In this document: positions 11,682 through 23,807 of the stretch, piece after piece | How the letters are laid out: each line of letters starts with the position of its first letter | Position numbering within the stretch: position 1 is the first letter of the stretch | Assembly (NCBI GenBank): GCA_014529385.2 | Contig: CM043949.1 | Span: 110,761,977 to 110,825,976 of the forward strand | DNA from: Adiantum capillus-veneris | Taxonomy: Eukaryota; Streptophyta; Polypodiopsida; Polypodiales; Pteridaceae | Reading direction: 5' to 3' | Length of the DNA: 64,000 nucleotides | Notes under the pieces: generated by a model | The model's input: only the letters and a program-made list of their open reading frames with translations | Databases searched by the model: none | What the model was told of the DNA's origin: nothing | Translations under genes and position numbers: made by a program

Positions 11682-12365
11682 ACTCTCATTGGACCCCTTT
11701 GCCTCCTGGCCAATAGGAATTAGGCAAGCCATGGGGCTCCTGAATGCTCATTGGACCCCTTGGGAGACTGCCCAATAGTCTTCTAGGAGACTTAATTCTC
11801 ATTGGTTTCTTTTATTAAATGTTTTTAAGTTAATTAAACTAGATTTACTCTAGCTTAATTCTCATTGGTCCACTTCAAGGGTCTTCCAATAGGAATTGGG
11901 CACACCTTGTGGGCATCTGGCCTAGGGAGCTGACATGTGTCCCTCATTCCCTTTGTGTAAAGGGAGCCTGTGTGTGTGTGTGTGGCTTTCTCTCTCATCC
12001 CCTAGCTTTGGGGCTCGCCCCCTCCCATGTAGGGATGTAGAAAGACTTTTAGGGCACACACAAAGCATCCAATTTTCCCTAGGGTTGACCTTTGGACACA
12101 ACCTTTGAATTTTGGAACCTTAGCATTTTGGAAGTCTTAATGGGCTGAACCTTAGGGTCTTTTTGGCCCATTGTTTCACATGGCTCTTTTGCAGATGGCC
12201 CCCCCCCTTTGGATCCCTATTTTCCCTCCTTTGGATCCCTACTGTGGCCGGTCTGCTAGCTTAACCAATATTCTAGCTTTTTCTCCCTTGGCACTTCCCC
12301 ACATTAAATGATCAGTTTAATATGAGAAAATCATTTAGGAGAATTAGATATTGATTATTATGACA
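11682..12365 (-). repeat. Truncated family C LTR, 3' LTR of copy B
   Basis: Nearly identical to 5,414-6,080 of the copy A LTR, but the outer 900 or so bases are missing. It joins copy B's 3' untranslated region as in copy A. It keeps the 16 bases absent from copy A (near 12,117-12,132) and has one more C in a C run near 12,200. Confidence 0.85.
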
Positions 12366-12724
12366 TTACCTCTCTCTTGAAATCATAGTCGTCCTCGACT
12401 ATGGTGTAGAGAAGATAAAGCATATGTATGAGTCCTTTTCTTAGCGGGTAGAGGATCCCTATGTTACCCTACGACATCATTCCATAATGGATGACTAGTC
12501 CATTTGGCGCTTGAGAGCCTGAGGCTGCCGCAAGCATGTCTGCACATTAGTCCTATCAGTCTTCCATAGTAGAGTGACAAGCTCTACTTTGGTGTTTGGG
12601 AGACGTCGTCCCCACAAACTTGATCTTAAGCATGCATACTACTTCATTTTTGTGCACAAATAAAGAAAAAGAGAGTCTTATAAGACAAAAATTTTTGTTC
12701 ATTTTTATCATTTTGTACATTTGC

Positions 12725-15700
12725 TTACTCTTGGGAAACATTGTAAGCATTGACAAGGTTTAGGTTATCCTTTAATTGTATGCCTTGCATCCATCTAGCA
12801 TCTTCAAAAGGATAATTCTTAAACTTAATAAGATATCGTCTGATAGTCTTACCGCCTCTTAATACCTTGTCTTCATGTCGGAGAATGGACTCGGGCTGCA
12901 GCACCTCCTCGTGGTCCTCGATCTCCGGTGGGTCTTCAATAGTTGGTTCTTGAGGTGGCTCTCCTTTGTAAGGCTTTAAGAGGCTCACGTGAAAAGCATT
13001 GTGTATGAGCCAATGATTGGGCAACTTAAGTTGATAGGCCATCTCATTGATTGGCCTAAGAATCTGGAAGGGACCATAGTACCTTTTTGCTAGTTTAGCA
13101 TAGTACTTTTGGTGGCCCGTAGGATTCTTTCCCGTCGTGTGCCTTAATCGAGCCTTGGGAAACTTTAACAAGACCCAATCATTTTCTTTAAAGGCATGGG
13201 CTCTTCTGTGCTTGTCAGCAGCAGCCTTTTGCCTTTGCTGTGAGATAGAGATAGCATCCTTAATCTTTTGGAAAGATTCTTGTAGGTCTCGGCTATACTC
13301 ATCTGCAGCGAAGATCTTCCCATGTACCTTAAGTAGCAAGGGACTTTTTGATCTTCCCTCAATTACCTCGAAAGGTGCTTTTCCTGTAGAAGTATGTACA
13401 GTGTTATTGTAAGCATACTCTACTAAGGGTAAGTACTTCTCCCATTGGGATCTTTGATCTACTTCCGTTACATAGGCTTTTAGTAGATCGAGAATAGTTA
13501 GGTTAGCTATTTCACTTTGGCCATCAGTTTGTGGATGATAGGCCGAAGAGAAGTTTAGCCTTGTTCCTAAATTCTCAAAGAGACCCTTCCAGAAATTACT
13601 GGTCATTCTAGGATCTCTATCCGACACTATGGACATTGGCAAGCCATGGTACTTAAAAATTTGTGAAATGAAGAGGGTTGCCATTTGATGGGCTTTGATA
13701 GTCTTTTTGACAGGTATAAAATGAGCTTGTTTACTGAACCTGTCTACTATCGTCCATATCCCCGTATTCCCATGGATAGACTTAGGCAATCCAAAGATAA
13801 AATCCATGGATATGCTCTCCCACGGTGAATTAGGGATTGGCAAGGGTTGAAGCAATCCAAGTTGCTTCCCTCTATCAAATTTTGTCTTTTGACATACCAC
13901 ACATTTGGAAACATACTCATGTATGTTCACTTTCATGGTAGGCCAATAGAAATATGTTTCAATTCCCTTTAGGGTAGACTGAATCCCTCTATGCCCCGCA
14001 TATGGGGGAGCATGAGATTCATACATTACTTTCTCACGTAGTGAGTTAGTAACGCATAGTCTATTGCCATAGAGAAGATAACCATCTTGTAAAGTAAATG
14101 GTTCTTCTTTCTTCCCTAATGCAAGGGCTGAAATCACATCTCTAAAATCGGGATCAATAGCATACTCATCTATCATTAAAGATAGATCATTGTGAGTTGC
14201 TATGGAAACCGCATTCACTCTCGGTCGTCTTGAGAGTGCATCGGCTACTTGATTATGCTTGCCAGCAATGTGAGCAATATGAAAATGAAATTGCGAAAGG
14301 AAATTTGCCCACCTCATTTGTTTGTCGGAGAGCTTGGTCTGCGTCATGAAGTACTTAAGACTTTGGTGATCCGTTCGCAGAATGAAAGGAGTCCCCAATA
14401 AATAGTGCTTCCATGAGTCTAAGGCATGTAGAACTGCAAGGAGTTCTTTTTCGTATATGCCTAGAGCTTGCTCAACAGGGTCGAGCCTTCGACTCTCATA
14501 GCCTATGGTGTGCCCTTCTTGGAGCAGAACAGCCCCAAGGCAATCACCACAAGCATCACATTGGACCTCAAATGGTTTTGAGAGATCCGGTAGTGTAAGC
14601 ACAGGTTGAGAGATAAGCTTTTCTTTAAGCTTTTCGAAAGCATTGTTCTCCTTAGCAGACCACGTATACCTAACATTTTTCTTTGTTAGGTCATGTAATG
14701 GTCCCGCAATTTGTGAGAACTTTTCTATGAAGCGTCTATAGTATGCACACATACCTATAAAGCTTCTTAGTTCATGAAGATTCCTTGGTTTAGGCCATCC
14801 TTTTATTACCTCTAACTTGGATGGATCCATTTGGATTCCATCTTGAGAGATAATGTGACCTAAATATTGAATCTCTTGCAAGAAAAATTCACTTTTCTTT
14901 CGATTAACATAAAGTTTATTCTCTCTTAAAACTTGAAATATTACCTGGAGGTGTTGCTTGTGTTCCTCCAATGAATTAGAGTAGATGATAATATCATCAA
15001 AGAACACTCCAGTGAAGGTTCGATGAGGCCTGAACAGCTTCTCCATCAAGCGGTTGAATGTGGCTGGTGCATTAATCAAGCCAAAAGGCATGACAATGTA
15101 TTCGTAAAGACCAAATGTAGTACGAAATGCGGTCTTTACAATGTCTTGATCAACTATCCTTATTTGATGGTAGCCACTTTTTAAGTCAATCCTACTGAAG
15201 TAGGTCGATCCTTGTAGCTTATCAAATAGGTCTTCTACCCGTGGAACGGGAAACCTATTCTTGATAGTGATCCTATTTAGTGCTCTATAGTCGACACACA
15301 TACGATATGTGCCGTCTTTCTTTTGCACTAATAGCACAGGTGAGCAAAATGGAGATGAGCTAGGCCTAACCATGCCCTTCTCAACTAAGTCATGCACTTG
15401 CCGCATAATCTCCTCTTGTTGAGCTTGAGAAACTCTATAAGGAGGTTTGTTAGGCGGTGAACTTCCTGGAAGAAGTTCAATTGCATGGTCGTCATTACCT
15501 CGTTTAGGAGGTAGCTCACAAGGGATGTCGTCAATAAAAACATCTTGAAACCCCTTGAGAAAATTGGATAACTCTAATTCCTTTTGGTTGCTTTTATTTT
15601 CTTTTGTTAAAGCATTAGGTTCATTTTGAGAATCTTTAACAAAAATCATGTACACGGAAATAGAGCTCTTTATTGACTTGTTGAAAGCTGGTGTATGTAC

Positions 15701-16399
15701 AATGGGGATGGTGTTACCCATCTCCCTAGCATCTATATACATGTCCTTTTCCCTGAACTTAAAGGAGATTCTCCTTTCAGGAAATTTAACATGGGCAGCC
15801 AGGCGGTCAAACCATGGTGCCCCTAGGATTACATCCTCATGCTTGAGAGGAGAGATAAAGAAGTCCTCTTTGTCCACATAGCCTTGGACATGAAGCCTCA
15901 ATTTCCCGATTAAGGGAGTGACTGAAGCTTCTTGCCCCTTGAAGGCACTGTCTGCGGGTAGGATATCTCCCATCTCGTAGGATTGTATGCCTAGCTTGGT
16001 GGCTAACTCCATAGATATAAAATTGTGAGTAGAACCAGGGTCAAAGAGAATAAAAGCATCATGTTCTCTTACCTTTCCCCAAGCATGGCATAGAGGAGAT
16101 CCTTTGTGGTGAGTTTGGTGAATCTCCTCCTCTTGGATTTCAACCAAAGAAGCTCGAGGAGGATCTTGGCGGTTGTTCTTTTGGGGACAAGCGCGGTACG
16201 CATGCCCTTGTTCGCCGCACTTGAAACACCGGTTATCTTTACGATAACGCTCAAGCTCTTCAGGAGAGAGTTTATTCTTTCCTTTGTAAACTCCCTTCTC
16301 TTTAGCTTTGTTGGAATTGCCCTTAGAAGACTTTTGGACATTGTCCTTCCCCTTAGGCTCATTGGAACCCTTAAGATTTAGCTCCATTAAGACTTCCAT
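12725..16399 (-). pseudogene. Chromodomain Ty3/gypsy gag-pol, copy B, gag-truncated
   Basis: A 1,224-codon open frame. Its first nine or so codons are chance sequence read antisense from an LTR; family protein starts at GSNEPKGKDNV just before the zinc knuckle. From there it matches copy A almost completely: zinc knuckle, FDPGS protease, reverse transcriptase, RNase H, integrase and chromodomain. Unlike copy A it keeps the ancestral-looking RT residues, including FFDD near 14,993. It has one change of its own, FGLTNAP to FGLINAP. The gag core, start region, primer site and 5' LTR are gone, cut at 16,374. The enzymes could be intact, but there is no promoter or gag start of its own. Confidence 0.92.
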
Positions 16400-17050
16400 A
16401 GGATAAGGTTCCTAATTTTTTATTCAATTGTCGAAAGGCCAATATAGGGGAAAATTGGATGGTCATGGGAAGACTAAAAAGTCTTCCCACATCCCTATCA
16501 AGGAGGGGGCGATCCATGAGAGTAGGGGATGAGAGAGAAACACACACACGAACACACACACTCTCCAAGGCTTCCCCTTTACACAAAGGGAATACGGAAC
16601 ACATGTCAAGATCCTAGGTCAGTTACCCCCAACCTCTCCTCAAATCCTATTGGATGGCCATAGAGGTGGACCAATGAGAATTAGGCTAGAGTAAATTTAG
16701 TCCAATCAATTTAAAAATTCTTGATAAAATAACCAATAGAAATTAAGCTCCCTTGAAGACTATTGGACAGTATACCAAACAAGGGGTCCAATGAGCACCT
16801 AGCAGCCCAATGGCTTGCCTGATTCCAATTGGCTAGAAGACAAAAAGGTCCAATGAGAGTTTAAATGAAATATTTAAATACCTAAAGCTCTCACAAAAGG
16901 GGAAAGGGGGACACTTGTCAAAAGGCTAACAACTATGCTTATAATTTGTGATTGGCTAAACTTTACAGGAGCCAATGGGAGGCTAGGATGAGCATTTAGC
17001 AAGAGGGGAACAAGATGAGAGAAGGGGGATGCATTTACTCTAGCACAATG

Positions 17051-17090
<40 letters not shown>

Positions 17091-17790
17091 CTCATGTGTG
17101 CAAGAAGATCTCCATCTCCTTCTCCAAGCATTGAGAAGTAGAGGCCTACACCAACAAATCTTGGCTATGGAATGCAAATCCAACCAATAGCCAAGCTTCA
17201 ATGGCATGCTCATCTCCTCTACCATGCTAATTACTAAGCTAAGCTATGCTATTAGAGTGATTATGTGAGGAGAATACTTCTTTTTCATAAGATACCTCTT
17301 CTTCCTCTCAATCTATCCTCATTCCTTGCTAGCTCTCACCATTTTTGAAGGTGTGTGAGGTCTTGGGACTGAGGCTAGGGACACTAGGTGTGATTTTCAA
17401 GCATAATTTGGTGCATGAAGCTTCCATCTTCATTGCACCAACGAGTTTTTTTCAAGCATAATTTGCTACATGAAGCTTCCATCTTCATTGCACCAACGAG
17501 TTTTGTCAAGGAACACAAGAATTGTATTGTACAAAAGTCTCCTTTGATGAGAGAAGCTATAATACAAAGCCTTTATGGAGGGGGTACTGGCTCCATTCGG
17601 TCCTCAACTGTTATCAATTGTTCTATTTCTCTCTCTTTTCAATATTGTCAATGCCAAATTAGCTAGGTGTAAATTGCTCTTTCTCAATTAAGTACTCTCT
17701 CTATGCTCATTAGGAACTTGTTCTTAATAAAATGCTCATTATGTTATCAATTTTTGCTACACACAAGTTACTAGTGCATTAAATGTTACA
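16375..17790 (+). repeat. 3' LTR, second part (continuation of 4,308-4,504)
   Basis: It matches the reverse complement of 20,722-22,297 from just past the point where the first part stops, and ends ...CATTAAATGTTACA at 17,790. No primer site follows, so this is a 3' LTR end in plus orientation. With 4,308-4,504 the total is about 1,613 bp, near the 1,576 bp of a full LTR. It includes a CA microsatellite at about 17,052-17,089. Confidence 0.78.
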
Positions 17791-18570
17791 CTCAGCATAG
17801 TGAGGTATGAGTGGCCAAGCTTCTACATTGATGACCCTTCTTGAAAACGTGGAATCTATTGAGACGTCCTTTGATGTCACATGTGCTACATTTGTTCCTT
17901 GAAGCACCCATCGACTTCATCTCTTACACTACATGCTTTTGTTTGACAAATTTATAGTATGCATAAAGAGTGTCCTGTAATTGGCACTTTCATTAGGCAC
18001 TCTTCCTTTGTTTCTCCCAAGCACGCACCTTGCATGACAGGTACTTCAAGTCCAAATGCTCAACTCCAATAAGAGCGTATACCAAAGGCACTTTTTAACC
18101 ACCAGGTTTTTTCCCTTTGGTCATCCAGGTTTTAGACCCTAATCTAGAAACCATCATCATCATCTTCTTGTATATATTACTTCTACATCAGCGATAAGGA
18201 AATGGATGTGCTTCAACATTGGCTACCTGTAGTAGAAAATTCAAATTGTAGTGGACCTTGAAAGAAAATCCATCATAAAGTCCATGCCACAAAGAGGATC
18301 ATTTCTACAAGGTAAGACACATCAACATCCATCTTTACGGTGGCTAAGATTAGCATAAAAGAGGTGAATACACAACAAGAAGGAAAGTTGCCTCAAAAAT
18401 CAAAGATCAACAACATGGCAGCTATGCATCACTCAAGGAAGGGGGGAGCTTCGTCAACGACAACGCACTTCCCAAGTTGAGGATCAACCTTGAAGACAAA
18501 GCTGAAGACAACCCTATGACAAGACTGCACAAGGTCGTGTCAGGGGCGACACAATTTAGGAAGGGGGGAA
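17791..18570 (+). other. Probable 3' end of another retroelement
   Basis: No open frame of note. The right end reads GGAAGGGGGGAA at 18,559-18,570, immediately before TGTTACGAGA. That is the usual form of a polypurine tract followed by an LTR, so the stretch may be the 3' untranslated end of an element whose LTR forms the palindrome at 18,571. A similar AAGGAAGGGGGGA run lies near 18,435. The left part is unassigned. Confidence 0.4.
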
Positions 18571-18943
18571 TGTTACGAGAAAGACCAAACGAGTGCCCAA
18601 TTGGTCGACACGTAGCTGGACACCACATTTGTACTCTTTAGTTTTTCAAGCTAGTGTAGTAATACTCTGTGTAAATCCTGATTCCATAGTAGCAGGTCCA
18701 TTCTCTGAGTTGTAATGCTATCATGACATTTGTAAAAGTCCGTGTGATAAATGGCCAATGGCCGATTCACATGGACTTTTACAAATGTCATGATAGCATT
18801 ACAACTCGGGGAATTAACCTGCTACTCTGGAATCACGATTTACACAGAATTACTACACTAGCTCAAAAAACTAATAGAGTACAAATGTGGTTTTCGGCTA
18901 CATGTCTGACCAATTGGGTGCCCGTTCGGTCTGTCTCATAACA
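18571..18943. repeat. 373-bp inverted repeat with LTR-like ends
   Basis: Two arms of about 186 bp meet head to head around 18,757 at GGCCAATGGCC with almost no spacer. The outer ends are TGTTACGAGA and its near complement TCTCATAACA. Arms differ at scattered sites, for example CACATTTGTACTCTTTAG against CTAATAGAGTACAAATGTG. The TG...CA ends and the purine tract on the left suggest two LTR copies of one family facing each other. The right end abuts gag coding sequence with no evident target duplication. A fold-back transposon is the alternative. Confidence 0.85.
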
Positions 18944-20625
18944 CTATTCATAAATATGTAGACAAGTTTTGGGATTTACATCTCAAATCCACTGTCTACA
19001 AAAAGATGGATTTTGGAGAGCAAAAACAACAATTTTGTGCGGGTTTATCTGAGGATATGGCGGAGTATGTTTCCAAAGGCCAAGCACCATATCTGTAGTC
19101 ATACACTTCAAGAATCAACTTCCAACAAGGGGCTAAGAGAAATTTTAAGCCAGGACCGTAATGAGCCTAAGGGGAAGGACAATGTCCAAAAGTCTCCCAA
19201 AGGCAACGCCAACAACAAAAAAGCTAAGGAGAAGGGAGTCTATAAAGGAAAAAATAAACTCTCTCCTGAAGAGCTAGAGCATTATAAAAAATATAACCGT
19301 TGTTTCAACTGAGGGGAGAAAAGGGCATGGCTATTGTGCTTGCCCCCAAAAAAATACACGTAATGAGTCTCCTAGACCTACCTTGGTTGAAATTCAAGAA
19401 GAAGATGCTCATCACAAAGGATCTCCTCTATGTCATGCTTGGGGAAAGGTAAGAGAACATGATGCCTTCATTCTCTTTGACCCTGGTTCTAATCACAATT
19501 TCATATTCACACAGTTGGCCACCAAGCTAGGCATCCAAGCCTATGAGATGGGAGATGTCCTACCTGCCAATGGTGCTTTCAAGGGGCAAGAAGCCTCAGT
19601 CACTCCCTTAATTGAGAAATTGAGGCTCTATGTCCAAAGCTATGTGGACAAGGAGGATTTATTCATCTCTCCTCTCAAACACGAGGATGTAATCCTAGGG
19701 GCACCATGGTTGATCGCATGGATGCCAATGTTAAATTCCCTGAAAGATAAATCTACTTTAGGTATAGGGAAAAAAAAATGTACATAGATGCTAAGGAGTT
19801 GGGTAGTACCATACCCATTGTACATAAGCAAGCTTTTAATAAGTCAATAAAGAGCTCTATTTCTATGTACATGATTTTTGTTAAAGATTCTCAAAATGAA
19901 CCTAATGTTTTAGTCGCAAAAGAAGATATAAACAATCAAAAGGAATTAGAGTTATCCAATTTTCTCAAGGGATTCCAAGATGTTTTTATTGACGACATCC
20001 CTTGTGAGCTACCTCTCAACCAAGGGGATGAAGACCATGCAATTGAACTTCTTCCAGGAAGCTCACCACCTAATAAACCTCCTTACAGAGTTTCTCAAGC
20101 TCAACAAGAGGAGATTATGCAGCAACTGCATGAGTCGGTTGAGAAAGGCATGGTTAGGCCTAGCTCATCTCCATTTTGTTCACCAGTGTTATTAGTGCAA
20201 AAGAAAGATGGCACATATCGTATGTGTGTCGACTATAGAGCACTAAATAGGATCACTATCAATAATAGGTTTATCGTTCCATGGGTAGAAGACCTATTTG
20301 ATAAGCTACAGGGGTCAACCTACTTCAATAGGATTGACCTAAAAAGTGGCTACCATCAAATAAGGATAGTTGATCAAGACATTGTAAAGATTGCATTTTG
20401 CACTATGTTTGGTCTTTACGAGTACATTGTCATGCCTTTTGGCTTGACCAGTGCACCAGCCACATTTAACCGCTTGATGGAGAAGCTATTCAGGCCTCAC
20501 CAAACCCTTATTGGAGTGTTCTTTGATGATATAATCATCTACTCTAATTCATTAGACAAACACAATCAACACCTCCAGGTAATATTTTAAGTTTTACGAG
20601 AGAATAAACTTTATATTATATTCTA
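18944..20625 (+). pseudogene. Family C gag-pol fragment
   Basis: Plus-strand homologue of copies A and B. It begins inside the gag core (IHKYVDKFWDLHLKS), cut by the palindrome. The zinc knuckle is broken by a TGA near 19,311 and a frameshift. The protease keeps FDPGS near 19,480, with a frameshift near 19,710. The reverse transcriptase frame at 19,778-20,590 keeps GTYRMCVDYRALN, FGLYEYIVMPFG and FFDDIIIYSN. A TAA at 20,588 replaces the glutamine codon seen in the other copies. RT similarity then fades near 20,620, so RNase H, integrase and chromodomain are absent. It is useful as an outgroup showing which RT residues of copy A are derived. Confidence 0.9.
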
Positions 20626-20721
20626 CTTACTCTTTTGCAATTAATAACACCAACCATTTGTGGCAAGCTTGAGGACCTCCCTTCTTGAGAAAGAAAGAGA
20701 AACCAATAGCTCTGATACCGA
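20626..20721 (-). other. Initiator-Met primer-binding site and leader scrap
   Basis: On the minus strand, bases 20,706-20,720 read CGGTATCAGAGCTAT, matching the GGTATCAGAGC core of the plant initiator-Met primer site, one base from the LTR at 20,722. So that LTR is the 5' LTR of a minus-strand element. The rest is a short leader remnant; the body of the element is missing. Confidence 0.75.
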
Positions 20722-22297
20722 TGTATCAATTAATGCACTAATAACTTGTGTGTAGCGGAAATTGATAACATAGTAAGCATTTCATTAAGGACAAGTTCCT
20801 AATGAGCATAGAGAGAGTGTTTAATTTGAGAAAGCAACATAGAAATTTACACCTAGCTAGTCTAGCATAGACAATACTTGAAAAGAGAGAGAAATAGAAC
20901 AATTGACAATAGTTGAGGACCGGATTTACATGGAGTCGGCCCCCCCTCCAAAAAGGCTTTGTATTATAGCTTCTCCCATCAAAGGAGACTTTTGTACAAT
21001 ATAATCTTTGTGCTCCTAGACAAAACTCGTTGGTGCAATGAAGATGGAAGCTTCATGCACCAAATTATGCTTGAAAAACACACCTAGTGTCCCTAGCCTC
21101 AGTCCGAAGACCTCACACACCTTCAAAAATAGTGAGAGCTAGCAGGGAATGAGGAAAGATTGAGAGGAAGAAGATGTATCTTACAAGAAAGAAGTATTCT
21201 CCTCACATAATCACTCTAATAGAATAGATTAATTAGCTTAGTAATTAGCATGGTAGAGGAGATGAGCATGCCATTGAAGCTCAGCTGTTGGTTGGATTTG
21301 CATTCCATAGCCAAGAGTTGTTGGTGTAGGCCTCTACTTCTCAATGTTTGGAGAAGGAGAAGGAGAAGGAGATGGAGTTCTTGCTCAACAAATAAGTTGT
21401 CTGTGTGTGTGTGCGTGTAGCAAAGTGAGTTAGACTAAAAATGCCAACTCTCTCTCTACTTGGTCGACCCCTCTTGCTTTCTGATCTTGCTGGCTTCCCA
21501 TTGGTTCCTGCAAGGCTTAGCCAATAACAAATAAGAAGCATAATAGATAGCCTTATGACATGTGTCCCCTTTTCCCCTTTTGTGAGAGCTTTAGGTATTT
21601 AAATAATTTATTTAAAATCTCATTGGACCTTTTTGTCTTCTGGCCAATAGGAATCAAGCAAGCCATTGGGTTGCTGGATGCTCATTGGACCCCTTGATAG
21701 ACTGTCCAATAGTCTTCTACGGAGTTTAATTTCTATAGGTTCTTTTATCAAGAATTTTTAAATTGATTAAACTAATTTTACTCTAGCCTAATTCTCATTG
21801 GTCCACCTCTATGGCTCCAATAGGATTTGAGGGGAGATTGGGGGCAACTGGCCTAAGAGCCTACCATGTGTCCATTCTTCCCTTTGGGGAGAGCTTGGAA
21901 GAGTGTGTGTGTGTGTGTGTGTGTGTTTCTCTCTCTTCTCCTATAGGGCTCGCCCCCTCCTTCCTAGGGACGTGGGAAGACTTTTTAGTCTTCCCATAAC
22001 CATCCAATTTTCCCCCACCTTTGGCCATTGGACTTTTAATTAGTTTTTGGAGCTTTAGCCTATGGAAGTCTTAATGGAACTGAACCTTAGGTCTTTTAAG
22101 CCCCATTGAAGCACATTGCTCTTTTGCAGACTGTCCCCTTTTGGATCCCTATTTTCCCTCCTTTGGATCCCTGTTGAGACTGGTCTAGCAGCCTTACCAA
22201 TATTCTAGCTTTGACTCCCCTGGTACTTCCCAATATTAAATGATCAGTTTAACATGAGAAAATCATTTGGGAGAATTAGATATTAGTTTTTATGACA
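20722..22297 (-). repeat. Full family C LTR (5' LTR, minus strand)
   Basis: On the plus strand it runs TGTATCAATTAATGC... to ...TTTTTATGACA, 1,576 bp with TG...CA ends. It is the best reference LTR in the window. It contains a GT microsatellite at 21,902-21,926 and many CCAAT-like words. The primer site lies on its left, and unrelated single-copy-looking sequence (22,298-22,485) lies on its right. Confidence 0.88.
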
Positions 22298-22485
22298 AAA
22301 ACCATGATCATGGCATACTTGGTATTACTGCAAGAGACCATAAATAAGCAAGGTGAAGACTTATGAGCACTTGCAATGGAGAATAGCATGCTAAGGGTTC
22401 TTATTGTTGATAATGAGCATCCGAAGAGTACATTTGAGATGCAAAAAACAGGTTTGATGAAACTTGAAGATGAAGTCAAATAGTG

Positions 22486-22501
22486 TGTACGGAGATGAGA
22501 G

Positions 22502-22571
<70 letters not shown>

Positions 22572-23697
22572 CTAGGGAGATCACCTTTTCACTTAAAGCA
22601 TAAAGGACACATGTCATGCTCCTAGCTAGGTTGCCCACAATTAATTCCGAACCCTATTGGGTAGCTAATATGAAGGACCAATGAGAATTAAGATTTATAA
22701 AATCAAGCGTGAACCTCATTGGGATTTCCCACAAAGAGAAGCAATAAGAATTGAGCCCTACATGAGCTAGCTTAGATCCTATTGGACAATCTACCAAGGG
22801 GGACCAATGAGAATTAAGCAACCCACGAGCAAGCTTAAATCCTATTCGCTAGCCTACCTTGAGAGCCAAAAGAATTTAGCTTGATTTAATTAAAGAATTA
22901 AGCTTTCTTTCCAAAGAGGGAATAAAGGACACTTGTCACAAGACTAACCCTCTGGCTTGATATGAAGAAAGCCATTCAATGGCTAGCCCCTAGTATGGAC
23001 CAATAGCCTTCAACCTAATGAATTCTTGGAAATTCAATGAAAACTCAATCTTGCACCTCACACAAGAATACTCATGAGGTTAGAGTCTCCTTCTCATGTG
23101 TGGGAGAAGTCGAGAAGGCTACACCAACAACACTTGACCATAGAATGCAAATCCAAGCAAGTGCCAAGCTCCAAGCATGCTCATCTTCTTCACCATCTCC
23201 ATTACTAAGCTATGCTATGCTCTATGAGTGGACTAATGTGAGAGGAATACAAATGAATAATCCTTCTTCTTCTCTATCCTCACTCCTTGCTAGATCTCTC
23301 CTCCTTTGAAAGTGTTTGAGGTCTTGGGATTGAGTCCAAGCTAAGTTTTACTGCATGCGTGAAGCATAATTCTGGTGCATGAAGCTTTCCATCTTCATGG
23401 CAGCAAATGGTCTTAAGGAACACAAAGATTTTATTGTATACAAGTCTCTCTTTGTGGAAGAATCTACAATACAAAGTTCTTTTGGAGGGGGAAATCCGAT
23501 CCTCAGTTGTTGTCAATCTCAATTCCTCTCTCTCTTTCAAGTTATTGTTCATGCCAAGCTAGCTAGTTATGTTGTTTCTTGTTGTAGACTCCAGCCAAGC
23601 ACTCTCTCTTTCTTCATTAGGAATCTCCTTAATGAAATGATTTCTATTATCAATATAATTTTGCTACGGTTTATGATATTAACACAATTTTGTTACA
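22486..23697 (+). repeat. Family C-like 5' LTR, plus strand, left-truncated
   Basis: It ends ...CACAATTTTGTTACA directly before a primer site. It shares the order of blocks of the family C LTR: CA run, 'ACATGTCATGCTCCTAG', 'GGACCAATGAGAATTAAG', and the Met-primer end. It is clearly more diverged than the others. The CA run occupies about 22,505-22,572. Left of about 22,486 the similarity stops. Confidence 0.75.
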
Positions 23698-23698
23698 T

Positions 23699-23710
23699 TG
23701 GCATCAGAGC
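23699..23710 (+). other. Initiator-Met primer-binding site
   Basis: TGGCATCAGAGC differs at one base from TGGTATCAGAGC. It lies one base after the LTR end and about 98 bases before a gag ATG, so LTR, primer site and gag are correctly arranged for a plus-strand element. Confidence 0.85.
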
Positions 23711-23807
23711 ATAGGCTACTCTTTTCTTGCTTAAGAAGAGAGGTCCTAGGTTAGACTACATAGGTTGGAATTATCTCTTTCAAGAACACACATAATTTTT
23801 GTTTAGC

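Noticed and set aside
16371-16604. 77-codon minus frame upstream of copy B, and the start codon of copy B
   Set aside because: Both read LTR sequence antisense. The copy B start is a chance ATG upstream of the truncation point, not a real gag start.
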